The position numbers and the translations under genes are program-made. From contig CABUQL010000065.1 of the NCBI GenBank assembly GCA_902493665.1, forward strand, positions 1-7,022: 7,022 nt of DNA, read 5' to 3'. Source of the stretch: an uncultured Eubacteriales bacterium. GTDB taxonomy: Bacteria > Bacillota > Clostridia > UMGS1810. Positions 6,110-7,022 of this stretch are shown here, in pieces (position 1 is the stretch's first letter; each line of letters begins with the position of its first letter). A model generated the notes under the pieces. That model had not been told where the DNA came from. It saw only the letters and a list, made by a program, of their open reading frames with translations, and searched no databases.

Positions 6110-6929
6110 ATGCAAAAAACAATTTTGAAAATAAAAATGCTTTATCCGAAAATGGGTAAGGCAGAAAAGAAAATAGCGGATTGGATTATGGAAAATCCTA
6201 ACGGGCTTATTCCTCTTTCCATAACGGAGCTTGCCGAGAAATGCAGCTGCGGAGAGGCAACAATTGTAAGATTTGCAAGGCGTTTGGAACTTGGCGGTTA
6301 TCAGGAACTTAAGATTTCAATCGCGCAGGAGGAAGGCTCAAGCGAACTGACCGACGGCATAACCGAAAACGATTCGTGTTTTAGAATTTTTGATAAAGTT
6401 TCAAATGATATATATTGCTCGCTCGAAGCAACAAAAAAAGAAATTGACTCCGATGCCCTCGAAAATGCTGCAAAAGCCTTGCTTGAGGCAAATCAGATTA
6501 TGATTTATGGTTTGGGAAATTCTGCTTCGGTTGCGCTTGACTTTGAACATAAAATGCTGCGTGCGGGACTTTGCGCAAAATCATATGCAGGCAATAACCG
6601 CCTCGCATCTTACAAAAAAAGATGTTGCAATCGGAATTTCGCATTCGGGCTCGTCAAAAGATATAGTAGATGCGTTAAAAATTGCCAAGCATCGCGGTGC
6701 TTTGACAATTGCAATAACAAACAAGGGCAAATCGCCGATAACAAAGACATCTGACATAACTTTGTTTACATCATCCAATGAAACACAGTACACAATTTTC
6801 GGACTCAATTCAAGAATTTCGCAGCTTGCAATTATAAGCTCGTTATATTATTACATTGCGTATCATAAAGATATTTCGACAGAAGCAATAGATATGACCG
6901 AGATTTCATTGCAAAACAAAAAATACTGA
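6110..6929 (+). pseudogene. RpiR/MurR-family transcriptional regulator, frameshifted in the SIS domain
   Basis: Frame one (from 6110) gives the N-terminal RpiR helix-turn-helix domain (residues 1-77; SITELAEKCSCGEATIVRFARR at 37 onward) and the first part of a SIS sugar-phosphate domain (about 126-159, IMIYGLGNSAS) down to AKSY. It then loses family resemblance and would stop at 6754. The SIS domain resumes in another frame from about 6585 (HMQAITASHLTKKDVAIGIS, then HSGSSKD) and ends at the TGA at 6927-6929. RpiR proteins normally have a D-x-H-x-Q stretch at the join; the Asp is missing. Restoring 14 bases would put both parts in frame and give about 277 residues, the usual length. As written, the protein would keep its DNA-binding domain but lack most of the effector domain. 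The gene faces away from the aminosugar operon across shared operators, so it was probably its regulator. A sequencing error is possible. Confidence 0.85.
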
Positions 6930-6982
6930 TTAGGCACTAAAGTATTGAATAAAATATGATTTATAAATGCGGAATAAAGCTG

Positions 6983-7022
6983 CCCGTGCGAAATTTTTGC
7001 CTGACGGCAAAACGCACAAGGG
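6983..7022. repeat. Long imperfect hairpin: possible terminator or interspersed palindromic repeat (may continue past the edge)
   Basis: The core is TTTTGCC (6995-7001), loop TGAC, GGCAAAA (7006-7012). It is flanked by GTGCG (6986-6990) pairing with CGCAC (7013-7017) after an AAAT bulge, and CCC (6983-6985) pairing with GGG (7020-7022) across an AA bulge. It sits about 55 bases after the regulator stop. No T-run follows within the window, so a terminator is unproven; a repeated palindromic element is equally possible. Between 6930 and 6982 I see nothing else. Confidence 0.55.

Noticed and set aside
6614..6620. A7 run in the regulator gene as the frameshift site
   Set aside because: The family-like sequence (HMQAITASHLT) is already in the second frame before this run, so the shift must lie upstream, near 6581-6590.
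1..7022. CRISPR arrays, tRNA or rRNA genes, transposases and integrases
   Set aside because: I saw no regularly spaced repeats, no cloverleaf or rRNA-like sequence, and no mobile-element protein motifs in either strand.

Overview
The window looks like chromosomal DNA from an anaerobic, fairly AT-rich Gram-positive bacterium, most likely a gut-type member of the Clostridia. The grounds are strong AGGAGG-type ribosome binding sites, consensus sigma-A promoters in AT-rich spacers, an RpiR-family sugar regulator, and an iron-sulfur plus flavin oxidoreductase pair. No marker gene fixes the genus, so the taxonomy is an inference.

Layout. Bases 1-5897 carry five closely spaced minus-strand genes that read leftwards as one operon. 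In transcription order they are: a short fucose/arabinose isomerase-like protein (5897-4482), a NagB-like aminosugar deaminase/isomerase (4452-3598), a NagA-like aminosugar deacetylase (3601-2429), an FAD-linked oxidase resembling alkylglycerone-phosphate synthase and GlcD (2390-966), and a GlcF-like two-cluster iron-sulfur subunit (952 to beyond base 1). Gaps are 12-40 bases, and the nagB-like and nagA-like genes overlap by ATGA. A 212-base divergent regulatory region (5898-6109) follows. It holds a consensus promoter in each direction, both with an extended -10, and three TGAAAA-N2/3-TTTTC(A) inverted repeats that look like operators. To the right is an RpiR-family regulator (6110-6929) broken by a frameshift at about 6581-6590. 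The right edge (6983-7022) is a strong imperfect hairpin that may be a terminator or an interspersed palindromic repeat.

How the genes may work together. NagA-like and NagB-like enzymes would remove the acetyl and amino groups of an N-acetylated aminosugar. The isomerase would interconvert aldose and ketose forms. The flavin/iron-sulfur pair would oxidise a hydroxyl-bearing intermediate or product. The pathway is probably not standard GlcNAc-6-phosphate breakdown. The NagB-like protein keeps most catalytic residues (Asp72, His143 and Glu148 in E. coli numbering), but it has Asn at Asp141 and appears to have lost every phosphate-binding residue. The NagA-like protein keeps its metal and catalytic residues but lacks the Arg-x-Pro-Gly phosphate motif. 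No sugar kinase or PTS gene is visible. The iron-sulfur subunit has both ferredoxin-type clusters but has lost the cysteines of its CCG domains. Together these suggest an unusual pathway for a non-phosphorylated or differently substituted aminosugar, whose substrate cannot be read from the sequence.
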